Shown here: piece after piece, positions 18,980-30,355 of the stretch
How positions within the stretch are numbered: position 1 is the stretch's first letter
Layout of the letters: every line of letters starts with the position of its first letter
Source: Symbiodinium kawagutii
Taxonomy: Eukaryota; Sar; Dinophyceae; Suessiales; Symbiodiniaceae
DNA length: 64,000 nucleotides
Reading direction: 5' to 3'
NCBI GenBank assembly: GCA_009767595.1
Contig: VSDK01012185.1
Span: forward strand, 162,230-226,229
Translations under genes and position numbers: made by a program
Notes under the pieces: generated by a model
Databases searched by the model: none
What the model saw: only the letters and a program-made list of their open reading frames with translations
What the model was told of the DNA's origin: nothing

Positions 18980-19131
18980 TGCGCGGCCTGCGCGGAGGAT
19001 TCATTCAGATCCCCTGGAACTTCACCGTGGCCTCGTTGTGCGACCTTTTGGAAGAGCATTTGGAGAGCACGCGCCTGGCCCTGCAGCAGCGGAGACAAAG
19101 ATGCTTGGCGAAGCCCAGCACTTCTTTGTGA
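18980..19131 (+). CDS. Candidate exon, Leu-rich helix
   Basis: After GATGAG the frame reads LRGGFIQIPWNFTVASLCDL then LEEHLESTRLALQQRRQRC to TGA. Heptad-like Leu spacing suggests a coiled coil. The two other plus frames open here have poor codons. Confidence 0.45.
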
Positions 19132-19524
19132 CGTGTTGGCCGTGTTCCTTCCGAGTTCTTTTCAAATGATTAGATGGCTAAGAGGAATGAGAGATGGGAG
19201 ATGATGGGAGGTTTAGGAGTCCATGAGTCGGCGAAGTGGTGAATTGAGATCTCGACAAACTTTTGTCAGAGGAATCGACATCCATTTTTTGTCCGTTGCT
19301 AGATCATGTGGGTTGACTGGCAATGTGAAGCAGAGGCGTGGTCAAGTTTTTTAGGAACCTCACTGCCACGGAGCTGCTTGGTTGATATGGGATCATGCTA
19401 ATTGCTTGTAAAAGGTTGGTGGTAAAAGTCAACTCTGAGAATCCCACCGCCAACCGAGGGATAGCGTAGTTTTCACGTTTGATTACTTATAGCCAAGTCC
19501 TATAGCTCGGGATTTGACTGCCGT

Positions 19525-19605
19525 ATGATCAGCCTGGGTCGCCAAGGATACTCTGCTGCCAAGGACCCACCACTGACACAGCGGGTGCTCACTGATGCCG
19601 GTTGA
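19525..19605 (+). CDS. Candidate small exon
   Basis: ATG at 19525, then SLGRQGYSAAKDPPLTQRVL and TDAG to TGA. Short but codon-biased; it could be internal. Confidence 0.3.
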   Translation: MISLGRQGYSAAKDPPLTQRVLTDAG

Positions 19606-20496
19606 ACCAAAAAGTCGTCCGAGGGCATATTGCAGTGTCGCGGCGACCCTCCAAGTGATGGGGAACAAATGGCTGATGCTTGGTTAGTCTTTGCTGTAAG
19701 GTTACTCATGATAATCATGATAGTAGTCAATGATTTTGATTATAGGGTACAAGACCCAACAATGATGTGGAATATGATGCCGAAGAAAAGGCATGAAAGT
19801 CCGTTTTGTTGCTGATGTAATTGCAAATGAGTTTTGCTGTTTTGTTTTGACACGATACTGATTCTATTTTTACCACTTGATGCAAACTCCACTGACTCCT
19901 CCCAACTATCGGTAAGATTCCTTTCTTGTAAGAAATTATTATCACTTTGATGGCACTGAGTCGCGGAGCTGATGTCAGCCACTTTCTGTCAGTCCCCGGC
20001 GGTTCTTTGATCATGATTGACTGACTTGCGATGTTTTCATCATGTGCTTTGTTTGTGTTTCAGCCGCACCCTTTTGACCTAGTGAATGTCGGCGAACTGC
20101 TTCAAACTGTTTTTTGACATTCATTGCAGGGCTGTTTCCGTGTCATTCATCAGTATGGGTTTGACAATCCTCATTCCATGTTGAATGCAAAACCATCAAG
20201 AGTGTGGCATTTGCAGGAGGCAGTGTAGTATGTTTCTTGGACCGCCAGTGCCTGTCGCTTCCAGCTACCCACCTGGTTACCTAGTTGCTTTGCAAGTATC
20301 AGTCTTGCTTTCCTTTTGAATACTTTTGATACACATTCCATTCCTTTCCTAAATCCACCTTTATGAGCACTTTCTTGTTCCCTATGCTTCCAGTTGCCAG
20401 CCACTATAACCAAGCCCAGTTACAACAAGCTCTTGTCCGCTCAATCAAATCCATTTATGGACTCAGATCAACCCATATGATCCCATGTAAACCTAG

Positions 20497-20569
20497 GCCT
20501 ACCGAGCAGCTGGTGAACGCGGGGCTCAGCGCGCTGGCAAGGGCCAGCTGGTGGTCCAAGTCTTTGCAG
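20497..20569 (+). CDS. Candidate internal exon
   Basis: 73 bases between CCTAG and TTGCAG|GTGCGT. Two frames are possible: PTEQLVNAGLSALARASWW or AYRAAGERGAQRAGKGQLVV. The second stays open far downstream. The GC-rich composition stands out sharply from both flanks. Confidence 0.5.
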
Positions 20570-21472
20570 GTGCGTCGTCGATGGATGGTTCCATGGGTGG
20601 TGAAACAATCGTTCTGTATGGTTCGGTTCCTGGCATTTTTGTTGGTTTTCTGATGTTATTTTTGTTTGTTGATGTTTTTGTTATTTTCCCCTTCTCTTCC
20701 GGGTCAGAAGCAACAATGACAACATAATCAACATATGTTTTTGACATGGAGTGATACGGTACCAACTGAACATGAAGGCTTTGTTGTCAATTATGAGTAC
20801 CCTTGGGTTGGACAAATCAATGAGGCAACTAGTAGTTTTGTCATCATTGTCAACCATGTTTGTTCAGTGTCTATATTGGATGATAGTTTGCAACATCAAC
20901 AACTGTCAACAGGAGTGGTTTCACACATGAGTTGAACTGCGTTTGCCAACAAAGCCGTTTTTGTGGACACTCCGCACATGTCAAAATATTTGTTGGTTGG
21001 ACCCCTTTGGTAATAATACAGCCATTGATACGGGTGTTTCATGATTGAAAGCATTTGAATGGTGATTGACAGTATTTGAATGGTGATTTGATGAGCTGCG
21101 TGATATTCAACGATCAATGGGATTTATTCCTGCGGTCTTGCTGGTGGTCACTAATTGTCAACAAGCTGGTTGCTAATGGTGATCCACCATGGGTGCTGCA
21201 CTGGCAAACAAGATGGTTGCTCATAAGACGTAGCAACGTTTAGAAAAAACCATAACAATTTCCTATAATTTTTGCACCATGGAGGAGCAGATACAAAGAA
21301 ACATAGTACAACTCAAGCAGGTTCGAAAGAGAGAGACATGATTCCACGGTAGTTTTGGTGCCGAATGGTGGTAGTGAACAGGAAGATCCCAAAGAAACCG
21401 CATATTGTACCTACTCAGGGCCAAACTTATCAAACAACACAATGAGGTTTACTTGAGGACCACAACAACATT
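20570..21472. other. No supported gene
   Basis: Intron-like DNA rich in degenerate GGTTGNTGA / TCANCAACC oligomers on both strands. Confidence 0.35.
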
Positions 21473-21561
21473 TTGAAGTCTAAGCGGAAAACCCCATGGA
21501 ACCCCCTGCAAAAACTGAAACAACCACAACAACAACCACAACAACAACAACAACAACAACC

Positions 21562-21595
<34 letters not shown>

Positions 21596-21597
21596 CC

Positions 21598-21646
<49 letters not shown>

Positions 21647-21841
21647 CGCAAATTGCCACGTTCAACACCATTTTATGGCAAGAACCATGGGCATGATATA
21701 CTGTGGCTGAAATTCAGCTCTGAAAACAATGATCAGCAGGGAAAGCAAGATGAACCTGAAGTCTCAAAGAAGGAGAGCAAACCATTGGAAAACACAATGC
21801 ACCAAGGGAGAAGAGTTATGGGCCTTGCTGAGTATATATAG
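21473..21841 (+). CDS. Candidate poly-Gln ORF
   Basis: 122 residues. About 40 Gln from a CAA array (21523-21648), broken by Pro, are followed by a non-repetitive tail KLPRSTPFYGKNHGHDILWL and EPEVSKKESKPLENT. The tail reads like protein, which favours a real exon into which the CAA repeat expanded. No ATG context or splice site is decisive. Confidence 0.3.
21523..21648. repeat. CAA microsatellite
   Basis: Trinucleotide array with a few CCA interruptions. All six frames are open through it. Confidence 0.95.
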
Positions 21842-21880
21842 CAGGTTTAAGTCGAATGGAATAAAACCATTAACGTAGTA

Positions 21881-22150
21881 ATGGGCCACCTCCAAACCTG
21901 CAAGCAACCTGGTCCCAAAGTGCAAGGCTGCCTGAAAATCAACAATGAGCCCGTTGATAAAATTGCAGATCGAGCACTTAATTGCTGTATTGCTGTAGTT
22001 TGTGTGTCCGGTTCCAACTTTCTTACTAGAGAAACTGTTAGTTTTGAGTGTCCAATTTTAAAGCATGTGCACATATATGTATGTCGCTCGAAAATGTTTG
22101 CAAGTAAAGGGCGTACATGCATACAAAGCCAATGTCAACCAATTTGCTAG
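21881..22150 (+). CDS. Weak candidate ORF
   Basis: 89 codons with KVQGCLKINNEPVDKIADRA and a Cys-containing middle. AT-rich codons argue against a typical exon here. Confidence 0.2.
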   Translation: MGHLQTCKQPGPKVQGCLKINNEPVDKIADRALNCCIAVVCVSGSNFLTRETVSFECPILKHVHIYVCRSKMFASKGRTCIQSQCQPIC

Positions 22151-22430
22151 TATTTAGCTGATAGTGTTAGTATAGCATCAATGCTCCAACCTTTCTTTAT
22201 CATTTGCCCAGCGGATAACAACAACTTCATTTGGCCTTGACGGACCCTTAGTCACCCGTATGCCACCAGCAGAAGCAGTGAGTCTCATTTGCGACTTGGT
22301 GTTTTGCCGCATTGGTCAACCAAATCGTATCGATTCCAGACTATGCCTTGCATAATGAAACGCTGCCCATGTTCTTCGAAACCCTTTATATAGTCCTTCA
22401 TTTTCAGCTATTCTTTGGCTTTTTTTAGAC

Positions 22431-22479
22431 CTAAAAAAATCTAAAGTTTTCCTGCGCAGGAAAATTTAGATTTTTTTAG
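22431..22479. repeat. 49-base near-perfect palindrome
   Basis: Two 24-base arms meet at GCGC with no loop. The only irregularity is one unpaired G at 22446. The arms run CTAAAAAAATCTAAA, then TTTTCCTGC. It is expected to form a cruciform or an RNA hairpin. Confidence 0.9.
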
Positions 22480-22639
22480 ATTTTTCCTAGACTTGATGGA
22501 ACTCCATGCCAGCCTGCAGCACATATTTCCGGTCATGCTTTGGCATTGTTGGACTATCCATGGGAATATGCTTGCAAATGACATGATGGTATCAGTCCCT
22601 GGCAGAGCTGCAGCACTGTTCCTGCATCGAAACAAATGG

Positions 22640-23115
22640 GCCAGCAGACGGAACATTTTTAGATTTTTTTAGTTTTTGTTAGATTTTTTTAGTTTTTGTT
22701 TTTTTTTTAGTTTGCGTTCGATTTTTTTTAGTTTTTGTTGGATTCTTTTGGTTTTTGATATTTTTTTAAATATGTGTTAGTAGTTTTTAGTTTTGTTGGG
22801 GTGTGTTAGGTGTGCTTCGGAATAGTTAGGGAAATTTAGTTGGGGATAGACATATTGTAGTGCCACCACAGTATGCTAGCGCATATTGAATGGGACCAGA
22901 GTAAAACTAAGATGTTCTGTTTGATTGCAGACATGGCCTTGCTACAGGTCTGCCTGGGACTGTGTTGGCATCATTTCATGGGGTCTGTGTCATCTAATTG
23001 GTGCTCCAAAGGTAGCTCATTCATGCCACTTCAGGATCGAACAAATTTGGATTTCTTTAGGTTTTCTTAGGTGTGTTCAGATTTCTTTAGTTGTGTTTAG
23101 ATTTCCTTAGTTTTC
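22640..23115. repeat. AGATTTTTTTAG-type minisatellite
   Basis: Loose tandem units AGATTTTTTTAGTTTTTGTT at 22655-22760, with decayed units TTTAGATTTCCTTAG to 23115. Their core matches the outer arm of the palindrome at 22431. Confidence 0.6.
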
Positions 23116-24045
23116 GTTAGTTTTCTGTAGTGGCATGCAAGATGAGGGATTTTGTGAAGAATACCTGAAAGATAGGACTATACAAAGGGGTGGCATGACA
23201 TGTGAAGGTTTACCGCCATATTTTACCACAATGAAGATACTGAATACTGCATTTCTTGCTGACCCAATACTTACCGCTATATTTCACCATGACCCAACGA
23301 AACCCTGCAGCCTGAACCACCCTTTGCACCGGGTCGCAGGTGCTGGACCAGGCTGATACCATTGAACCTCGGATGCAAAACTCTTCGGTGGCAAGGCAGG
23401 ATGCGGAACACGGAGCAACCCAAAGCAGGTCTTGTGACCCTGGGGCTGAGCAGTTTCCACTCGTTTTGGCAAAAAAAGTTTTGCTTAGTCAGAAATTATA
23501 TATTTATATATATATATACATTACATCAATTCGTTAATTGTAGCAATATGGTTTTGCAGTTCATGATTATTGACATAATCCATGTTTTGATTTGATATAA
23601 CATTGTTTAATTATGTCAATCATCCAGATGTTTGGTGAAGAAAGCTATGCAGAGGCCCATACATGGCCCATACATGGCTTGATGCTTTGTGGGATTGATC
23701 ATGGTTTGAAACGGGCCAGAGCCGTTGTTGGTGATGAGTCTGGGGTTGATAACAATCAGCAAGCAACAACAGCACGGCTATGTCCAAAAGAATCGGGGTA
23801 AGACGCAGTAACCATGCAGAATGAGCATTTGTAAGCATCCAAAGATTGGTACAAAAATTACGTACAGATGCATGGAAGGGAACGTTCCCCAGGCTCGGTG
23901 GGGTTCAGGACCGAAGACTCATCAACGATGTTGCCAACATGTGCCAACAAAAAGCATAGATGACTAATATCCTGCGAGTGGCGCAGAGAGAGAGAGAGAG
24001 AAAATAGCTTGTGGATTGTTTGATTGGTTGATTTGACATGCTGAG
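23116..24045. other. No supported gene
   Basis: Small frames only. GA microsatellite at 23987-24001 and TA run at 23500-23518. Confidence 0.35.
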
Positions 24046-24134
24046 GGTGCAAGTTGACGCCCAGGACAGTGTGTCCTTTGACACTGTGATGGCGGCGGAG
24101 CCGGACTGGCCCTGCAGCTTGTGGCTTGGCGGCG
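24046..24134 (+). CDS. Candidate internal exon
   Basis: Acceptor GCTGAG at 24040-24045, then VQVDAQDSVSFDTVMAAEPD and WPCSLWLGG, with a possible donor GGCG|GTTCAA. The frame stays open to a TAA near 24197. Confidence 0.4.
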
Positions 24135-25026
24135 GTTCAACATGTTCCTTTCATTTTCTTTCTAGATTTTTGCTGGGTTGGAAAACGGGATTATTGTAAC
24201 AATTGCAAGTGGCTAACCATACTTGACATGATAGGGGATGCTATCGTGTTTTGCAAAGAGCGATGAAACATGCCAACTGGTTGTTCTAAAAATGATTAGA
24301 TGATGTTATAGGCATAATAGGTAATCATGACCAACATCATTAGGGGACACTGCCCTGTGCCAAATCAGTTTGGCCATGCAAATCCGCCATTCACGAGATC
24401 ATTCTGTGAGAGGGTGTGGCATCTCAGGCGGCCTGCAATCCCTGACAACATCTTCGTGGGAGATCACAATTAACCATCATAAACCAGGATGCATGCCATC
24501 ATCACCCATCATTACAATCATGATGAACAACGTTTTGGATGCTATGAATATGTGTTGGGTTAGCCATATCAATCATCAGGAGGCAAGAACAGTTACTGCC
24601 CAGCATTATTGACCAGTGACTGGTCACTATGATAAGCCCATATTCAACAGTCACAATTAATTAGTCTAACAGTGAACCATGAATCAACAACAATGAGCAA
24701 ATAAGCAAATACTTCTCATGAGAACTTAGCCGTTCAGAAGAATCATTGACCATGAAAAACCAGCAATCATGATTAATTAGCCATTATTAGCAAGCATGGT
24801 TGACCATGAAACCATTGGTTCACTAATGATGCCAATTTACCACCCATATCCACTGGTGGTCCTGAACAGTGACAGAAATACCCTATTCGTAGGCAATAGC
24901 ATGCAATAGCTACTAACTGCAGAATTGAGAAAACCTCCGCTAATACACAAGAAATCCCTTAGCAGCACCCCTTCCAGACACTTAGAGATACGAACCCTTA
25001 CACCCCTACAATCTAAGCCTTTAGAT

Positions 25027-25085
25027 ACTACTAACATCTACTAACATCTACTAACACCTTCTAACACCTACTAACATCTACTAAT
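25027..25085 (+). repeat. Tandem TACTAAC array
   Basis: A 10-base unit CTACTAACAT/C repeated about six times. TACTAAC occurs exactly at 25029, 25039, 25049 and 25069, with TTCTAAC at 25059 and TACTAAT at 25079. TACTAAC is the yeast intron branch-point consensus. The array ends 12 bases before an ATG ORF (25097). Confidence 0.85.
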
Positions 25086-25096
25086 CACTGCTTTCT

Positions 25097-25264
25097 ATGG
25101 CGCTGAGCCCTGAGCCCTGCACTTCGTTCGGCACTTCGCCCACCAGGACCCTGCTGCTCGATGCAGCCCAGCGGCGCTTGGAGACCTCTGGCGAAGCCAC
25201 GAGCAGCGCGCTCCTGGGGCAGAGACTTAGAACTGAACTTCTTCTAAACAAGAACCGGGCTTAA
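25097..25264 (+). CDS. Small 55-residue ORF
   Basis: ATG at 25097. It reads MALSPEPCTSFGTSPTRTLL then DAAQRRLETSGEATSSALL to TAA at 25262-25264. Strong GC-rich codons in an otherwise AT-rich surround mark it as a real exon or small gene. Repeated TTAAACAAGA-like words follow the stop. The product is unknown. Confidence 0.45.
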   Translation: MALSPEPCTSFGTSPTRTLLLDAAQRRLETSGEATSSALLGQRLRTELLLNKNRA

Positions 25265-25839
25265 ACAAGAAACTTCACTTTCTACTTAAACCAGAAGTTC
25301 TCTGAAATTTCTCGACTTGTTTAAACAAGAACTGTACTGAAGTCTTTCTCTGAGTATTCTGTCTTGAAGAAGTTAAAGAAAGAAACTTCCTTCAAGTACT
25401 AAATTAGACTTAGTAAGAGTTACAGTTTCAAGACTTAGTAAGTTGAGACTTTGCATAATAGCCCAGGAAGAGAGTTTGAATTGAAGAGACAGCATGCAAG
25501 GTGCTACAAGAGTTCATTAACTGGTCTAGGATACCAGTTACCCTAAGAGCTCACATCAGAGCCATTAGAGTTAGTAACGGATTGATCATAAGAAATAGTA
25601 AAAGATAGGTTTTGAAGTGTCTCACAAGCATACATCAACATATGGCAAGTGCATATGCACATGGCTAAGAGTGTGTGTGCAAAAGTGCATGCCAGCTAGC
25701 AAGACAGTCATTGAATTGCACATTACAATGCATATGCTTTCAGCCTCTCTCAACTGAATCCATTCCATTGTATGAAGTTGATTGCAGCATCCAATTATAT
25801 ACCATTGGCAAAACTATAAATGGTGAACATTCCCCTCTG

Positions 25840-25910
25840 GTGTTCTTTCTTTGGTGTTGTTTTCTCTTTTGGTGTTTCTTTGGTGGTGGTGGTTTTTTTC
25901 CCACAAGGCC
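25840..25910 (+). repeat. TTTGGTGTT minisatellite block
   Basis: Units around CTTTTGGTGTTTCTTTGG. The same vocabulary forms the array at 63.6-63.95 kb and, inverted, 61968-62060. It opens a 182-codon plus frame that I do not regard as a gene. Confidence 0.6.
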
Positions 25911-25999
25911 TACATGCTGCACTTGTAATCTTATCATCATGTGCAGTGTGCACCTGGCTTTCAGGGTGGCTCGCCAGGGTCAAATCCCTAGGGTTCGGC

Positions 26000-26520
26000 C
26001 CCAGGCCTCCCTTGTGCATATGCAAAAAATATGCACTTTTCAGCTTCTCTTCCAAAACTATGCAAAACAAATGTGCACTTTTGAATATGCACTTTTGGGA
26101 CCTGGCTTTGGGAAGGCCATTCTTAAACTTTTCTTAGGCGTTTTACAACCACATTTGCAAATTATTCGCAATTTTTCGACCTTTTGGCTGACCATTCCTA
26201 AAACATTTTTTCCACTTGTGTGAACCATGTTGAATTTCACGCGGCGATACTGTAACCATTTCGCAGAGAAATTTCAGCCCTCATTCTACTCTTACTCAGC
26301 CACGTTCAGCTATTTTTAAACATTCAAGATTCTTTATGGGCCCTAAACGGGCTTTTTTTGTTCCTTAACAATTCTTCAGCCATTTTAACGCACAGTTCGT
26401 CATTTCCAGCATTTTTAAGCCCTGCCCAATTCCTTTTTCAAAATTCAGCAATCATTTTCTTAAAACTGTTTTGAAATCATCCTTCAGCCGTTCTCAGAGA
26501 ATTTTTAACCATGACATGTT
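26000..26520. repeat. Degenerate repeats (ATGCACTTTTG and TTCAGCCATTTTTAA words)
   Basis: ATGCACTTTT recurs at 26030, 26069 and 26087. Then TTCAGCNATTTTTAA-like words recur to 26500. GCCC-TAAAC-GGGC followed by T7 at 26339-26360 resembles a bacterial terminator but is within the repeat drift. Confidence 0.4.
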
Positions 26521-27580
26521 TTTCCCACACATGATTGTCAAGATGAACCATGATTAGCATTGAGATCAACAACATAAACCCGCAGATTGTTCAACCATTT
26601 GATTTAGCTTAACCAATATTGACCCTTGCCATGTGACATAGCACTTCTCAACCCATGTATGGTGCATCTCCGGGTCCGCGTCCTCATGTCAAACCCAGGC
26701 TCGGAACATGCGCCCTTTCGAGCTCCTGGCGTCAGGTGAGGGTTCCGAGCGATTCGGACTTTTCGTGCAATCGATGTGTTCATTACTGCATAGCTGATCA
26801 TAGCTGAAAATTAATTGAAATAGAATGTAAGCAGGAGGGCACAGTGAAAAAGAATGTAGATGAATGAACTATTTATAGCCGTATCTGTTTCGACTTTTGT
26901 TTCAGTTTGATGGTATATCGTGTTCGTTTGACAATATAGTTGGACAAAATCTATTTTTGGTACCATTCGAATTTGTACATAGCATGTTTGCATGCCAATG
27001 AATTTGTTAGCAGAGATACTGTAGTGCTGAAACTGCGATAACTGACGTTGATATGATTACAGTTGTGCTATGACATATGAACTGACGTTAGTATTCTTAT
27101 CAAGATAATTCTAGATTGCTTATGGTATGTTTACTGTTCTTTACTATTCTCACACTGTTGCACTAGAAATGATCGACAACAAATTTGCTTGGCTTTGACT
27201 TTCAATAGTAGAACCAATTTTTATTTTGCATCCCCTTTAGCATAGGAACTATCTCTTCAACATCTTCGTGCCACTGACTTACTGCAAAGAGTCACTGTTG
27301 CTACATTGGGGAACATCAGGTTGCAGCCGGGACAGGGATTCACTTGGCTTGGAGTCCTACAGGGGGACAGAAACAAGTACAGGTCATCAAAGGAAGTTGA
27401 GTTACGAAGTGGCGAAATGGATCTTCAAAATGATGTCATGAATCAAGAACACACCACAACACAAGACACCACCACATAACACACAACCACATACACGCAG
27501 GACCGCAAAACACACCACCAATTAACACACGCAACAATACACCACAACAAAACACCACCAACGTAACAGCATAGAGCACA
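26521..27580. other. No supported gene
   Basis: AT-leaning, no codon-biased block. CACCACA-rich simple DNA at 27447-27560 precedes the tandem array. Confidence 0.4.
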
Positions 27581-28420
27581 CCACAACATCTCAGCTGTGA
27601 TGTGCATGTTGCGCAACAGGTACAGTATGCGCTGCGTCCGCGTGTCTGTTGGGATTGCTCTCCACAATTTTAGCACAGCGCAAGGTGACGTTGCAGAGAT
27701 GCAGAATCGTCATGTTGCGTGACAGGTGTGGTACCTTGGGCATGTTGATGTTCTTTCAAGTCACGAAAGTGAAGGATGTCTCTCACGAAATGCGTTTTGG
27801 ATCCCTCACCACAACCATGCGCTTTCCCATGGACAATAATGTGTTTCAAGAAATCGCGGGTAGCCTCCTGAATCTGACGGGTGCGAGACTGTCTCGGGTT
27901 TGCTTCTGGCTTGCCCCGGCTTGCTTCCCTGTTCTGCGATTGCTTCCCGTGCTGCTGGTGCTGCAGCGGCGATGCTGGATCAGCCTTGGATTGTCATTTT
28001 GCAAGACAGGTGTGGCAATTGGTGCATGTGGACTTGTTCTGGGATTGCGTTCCCCACGAGTAGCGCTGCGCCCCTTGGTGTCGGAGAGGGCGCTGTTCTG
28101 GGATTGCTTTCCCCCATGGTGCTGCACGCAGTAATGTTGGACAGATGAAGAGGCGTCATTTCGTGTGACGACTGTGCTGTTTGGTGCATTTGCAGCTCTT
28201 TGGGGATGGCTTTCCAATCTTTCCACAATGGCAGCGCTGCGGCGGGGTGATGTGAGAGAGATGAAGAGTCGTCACTTTATGTGACAGGCATGGAAATTGG
28301 TGCGTCCAGACGTCTTCGTGGGATTGCTTTCCGCATTGATAGCGCTGCACGAGGCGAAGTTGGAGTTGGAGAGATGCGGAATCGTAAGTTTCTGGCACAG
28401 GTGTGTTACTTTGACCACGT
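27580..28420 (+). repeat. 116-base tandem array
   Basis: Units containing GAGAGATGNNGAATCGTCA, then a TGACAGGTGTGG box and GGATTGCTTTCC. Landmarks at 28141, 28257 and 28373 are exactly 116 bases apart. Older units upstream are more diverged. The array opens a 161-codon plus and a 126-codon minus frame, both artefacts of period and composition. Confidence 0.7.
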
Positions 28421-28429
28421 CATGCGTTG

Positions 28430-28600
28430 TGAAGTCTCACAGGTGCCGGTTTTGGTTGTGCTCATGATTTTGTTGCGTTAAGGTTTTGGTGTGTTTTTTT
28501 GTGCGTGTGATTTTGCTGTGTTGCTGATTTCTTTGGGATTTTGTTGTCGTGGTGTTGCGCTGGTGATTTTGGAGTGTTGGTGATTTCGTTGCGCTGCATC
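28430..28600 (+). repeat. GATTTTGTTG minisatellite, second block
   Basis: The same T/G-rich unit as 3660-4060. Both blocks end near GCTGCATCCT. Here it directly follows the 116-base array. Confidence 0.55.
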
Positions 28601-29208
28601 CTGTAGTAGCAACCTCATGCCCATGCCACTTGAGAATATAGCCTTAGAGGGAACCCCCATGAAAGATATTCAGTTGATTTTTGTACATTGTTTGTTGCTG
28701 TATGTTGCCGTTTTTGGTTGATTTCAAGCTATTGTTGCTAACCAACCCACATCGTTACAGATGTATTGATCCATGGTTTGTAATGAACGGTCATCAATAT
28801 TGGCTACGATTTTCGTTCTCGGATTCAACATGGGTATGATGTGGTCGAGTGTATTTTAGTTGGTAAGCGTACATTCAAGAGGGTTTTGTTGCTTCTCACG
28901 AAGTACAATAACAATTGTTATGATTGTTATGGGCCAGTTTTGCGCTAATGATGTTTACGGTCTTCGCCCATACTATCATGTTTTGTTGCTATCAATTGCT
29001 CAGCTGTATCCTTGGGTATTGTAGGCATTTGCAAGTCATGGTTAAGCCCACCGCGTTACTACAAATACTTCTTAGGAATCAATTTTGATACCTAAATGCC
29101 CATTAAGTGTTGAAATTATAATAGTAGTTTAGTTTCGGCCAATGTTGCCTAACCTTTCATTTCAATTGCTGAAACTATAACCAAATCTTGGTTTCTTGCC
29201 TGCCTCAG

Positions 29209-29292
29209 GCTTTGCGCCTGAGCATCCATGGTGGTGACGCTGTGCTCTTGGATCGATTGGCCTTGGTGCCTCGGTGTTCGCGGTGCCATTGA
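29209..29292 (+). CDS. Candidate exon
   Basis: Acceptor CTCAG, then ALRLSIHGGDAVLLDRLALV and PRCSRCH to TGA. GC-rich codons; no donor is needed if terminal. Confidence 0.4.
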   Translation, partial: ALRLSIHGGDAVLLDRLALVPRCSRCH

Positions 29293-29694
29293 GTTCGATG
29301 GCTGTGGTGAATCGGTTCACTTGGGGACCTAGGGGATCCTAGGGGCACATCAGTAGGAAAACCATGGTAAATGATGGTAAATGTGTATTGTTTTTGAAAA
29401 TATGGGACCCTGGAAATCAACCATTCATCAGCTAAAAAGACTACACCCCCGTATTTGGGGATGACTTTGGGGGTTCTTCTCTTGAGAAACCTTGATCCCA
29501 ATGATCAATCACCTTATGATGTAGCCATTTTCAGCTTTGCCTTCTTGTTTTTTGGTTATCGATGGTTATCACCGATTCTTTTCAAACTATTGCTGCATCT
29601 TTTTGCCCAGATGATTCACGGTTGCTGCTACCAACTTGTTATAACCTACAGTTCTCTTTTCTACTTCGGTACCCCTAATTGGCCGCCTCCACAG

Positions 29695-29770
29695 TGACCT
29701 TGCTGGCAGTTTTCCAGCGACTTCGGCTGCCAAGGCCTGTGAAGTTGGAGCTCCTCGACACTTGCCACAG
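29695..29770 (+). CDS. Candidate internal exon
   Basis: Acceptor CCACAG and donor CCACAG|GTGACT bound 76 bases reading TLLAVFQRLRLPRPVKLELL then DTCH. A clean, isolated exon. The family is unknown. Confidence 0.5.
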
Positions 29771-30355
29771 GTGACTCGGCGATGCTGCGACACAATGCAG
29801 TGCCGTTGGTGCCAAGAAAGATCACTTGGAGATGCATGGAGACAATGGTGGTAGTTGTTTGCGGTGAATGAATCATTGCCATGGCATTGCTGTCAGCTTT
29901 CAGGAATCACTCTCACTGTTATTGCCTTGTGGGGCCCCTACTTTTCCGTTTGTGTTTTGGTACTTGCCGGTAGTACTAGATAAAAGCCGGGGATAACAAT
30001 GGTTAATTAGTTGATGATATATGTCACTTTGATGGGATCCAGTACCACGGTGTCATTGTTGTTTGGATGCCTTGCAACATATATTGCGTGCAACGAAGAT
30101 AGAATATTTTTGCCAAATGATATGGGGCCCGATTTGGGCTACATGTTTGCAGCAGCAACCCTAGAAAGTGAGTTCGTTGTTTATGCCTCTTATTTTTCAG
30201 GGTCACATGTTTCCATCGTTCTCGGTCTCCAGCAACCGGAAGGAGGGCATGCAAAGGATGAGTGGCAAAATTCTACAAATTAACCATATTGGTGGAGGCA
30301 ATTCTTTCAGTTCGACCAGAGGAAGTGAAAATAGTATGGACGTAGAATTTACCAG

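Noticed and set aside
21430..21671. Poly-Cys, poly-Leu and poly-Val minus frames
   Set aside because: Other readings of the CAA array.
25675..26223. 182-codon plus frame
   Set aside because: Runs through two low-complexity repeat blocks with no codon bias.
26339..26360. GCCC-TAAAC-GGGC followed by a T run, like a rho-independent terminator
   Set aside because: The setting is eukaryotic nuclear DNA and the motif lies within degenerate repeats.
27649..28226. 161-codon plus and 126-codon minus frames
   Set aside because: Both follow the 116-base tandem array; a periodic open frame is expected.
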